DNA of 64,000 nucleotides from Pseudomonas capeferrum (lineage in GTDB: Bacteria; Pseudomonadota; Gammaproteobacteria; Pseudomonadales; Pseudomonadaceae): assembly GCF_000731675.1 (NCBI RefSeq), contig NZ_JMIT01000001.1, positions 2,045,526 to 2,109,525 of the forward strand, read 5' to 3'. Position 1 is the stretch's first letter, and every line of letters begins with the position of its first letter. Both the position numbers and the translations under genes were made by a program. The notes beneath the pieces were generated by a model. That model worked only from the letters and a program-made list of their open reading frames with translations. It made no database searches and had not been told where the DNA came from. Shown here piece by piece: positions 63,723 through 64,000 of this stretch.

Positions 63723-64000
63723 TCAGGAGGCCAGTTGCCGCTTGTCGTATACCGAGTCGATCAGGCCGTACTCGGCCGCGCGCGAGGCGCTCATGAAGTT
63801 GTCACGCTCGGTGTCGCGCTTGATGGTCTCCAGATCCTGGCCAGTGTGGTAGGCCAGCAACTCGTTCAGACGCGCCTTGATATTGAGGATTTCCTGGGCG
63901 TGGATCTCGATATCGGTAGCCTGGCCCTGGAAGCCGCCCAGCGGCTGGTGAATCATCACACGCGAGTTAGGCAGGCAGTGACGCTTGCCTTTGGCACCGG
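63723..64000 (-). CDS. clpP: ClpP protease subunit, partial (N-terminus beyond window)
   Basis: The minus strand encodes the last 91 residues of ClpP. It starts inside [36 protein letters not shown], with the catalytic-triad His in MIHQP and the triad Asp in TERDNFMSA, then ends [15 protein letters not shown]. The Ser nucleophile region lies beyond the window edge. ClpP forms the 14-mer proteolytic barrel used by ClpX, encoded next. Confidence 0.95.

Overview
The window is about 64 kb of GC-rich (roughly 60-65 %) chromosomal DNA from a gamma-proteobacterium. It is almost certainly from the Pseudomonas putida group. The evidence is the OprI lipoprotein, the GntR-prpB-prpC-acnD-prpF-prpD cluster, two copies of the P. 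putida-type REP sequence, an ANR-type promoter and the block clpP-clpX-lon-hupB-ppiD. Coding density is high. I see no insertion sequence, prophage, CRISPR array, rRNA or integron. One tRNA (Gln) is present. The usher gene is cut by the left edge and clpP by the right edge.

Layout from left to right. (1) 1-3824, minus: a Csu-type chaperone-usher pilus operon with four spore-coat-U subunits, a chaperone and a partial usher. (2) 4120-9247, plus and divergent from the pilus operon: a bacteriophytochrome kinase, a single-domain response regulator and a hybrid REC-PAS-PAS-kinase-REC protein. (3) 9374-20966: tRNA-Gln, a small DUF465 protein, ZapE, PrpE with a divergent LysR regulator, an HPP/CBS membrane protein, a PepSY-PepSY-regulator-kinase operon of BqsRS/CarSR type, a patatin-like hydrolase, an unrecognised protein, QueD and a DUF1289 protein. 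(4) 21371-32419: aconitase B and the full 2-methylcitrate cluster for propionyl-CoA use, with its GntR regulator. (5) 32713-38110: a retropepsin-like / inactive transglutaminase / ATP-grasp triad, then PabB and CysH. (6) 38150-42447: CysB, a universal stress protein, a ketopantoate-reductase-like enzyme, DAHP synthase and a small acetyltransferase. (7) 42952-51953: OprI, an L,D-transpeptidase, TesA with the divergent YbbA/YbbP transporter, GreB, MltF and TatD. (8) 52089-57220: a chemoreceptor behind a perfect ANR box, an Mpo1-like membrane protein, a thioesterase, a CHAD protein, a small lipoprotein and an RssA-like patatin. (9) 57287-64000: the proteostasis block PpiD, HU-beta, Lon, ClpX and ClpP (partial).

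How the genes work together. PrpE activates propionate to propionyl-CoA, and PrpC, PrpD and/or AcnD/PrpF, and PrpB turn it into pyruvate and succinate, while AcnB serves the TCA cycle alongside. CysH and its activator CysB are convergent neighbours in sulfate assimilation. PabB and DAHP synthase feed from or into chorismate. OprI and the L,D-transpeptidase plausibly act together at the cell wall. Lon, ClpXP, HU and PpiD form the usual stress and proteostasis locus.

Most of the window is well-known core genome. The points most worth a second look are the retropepsin/transglutaminase/ATP-grasp triad, the ANR-controlled chemoreceptor, the three-gene phytochrome phosphorelay without a heme oxygenase in sight, candidate operators for three regulators, and several small uncharacterised proteins.
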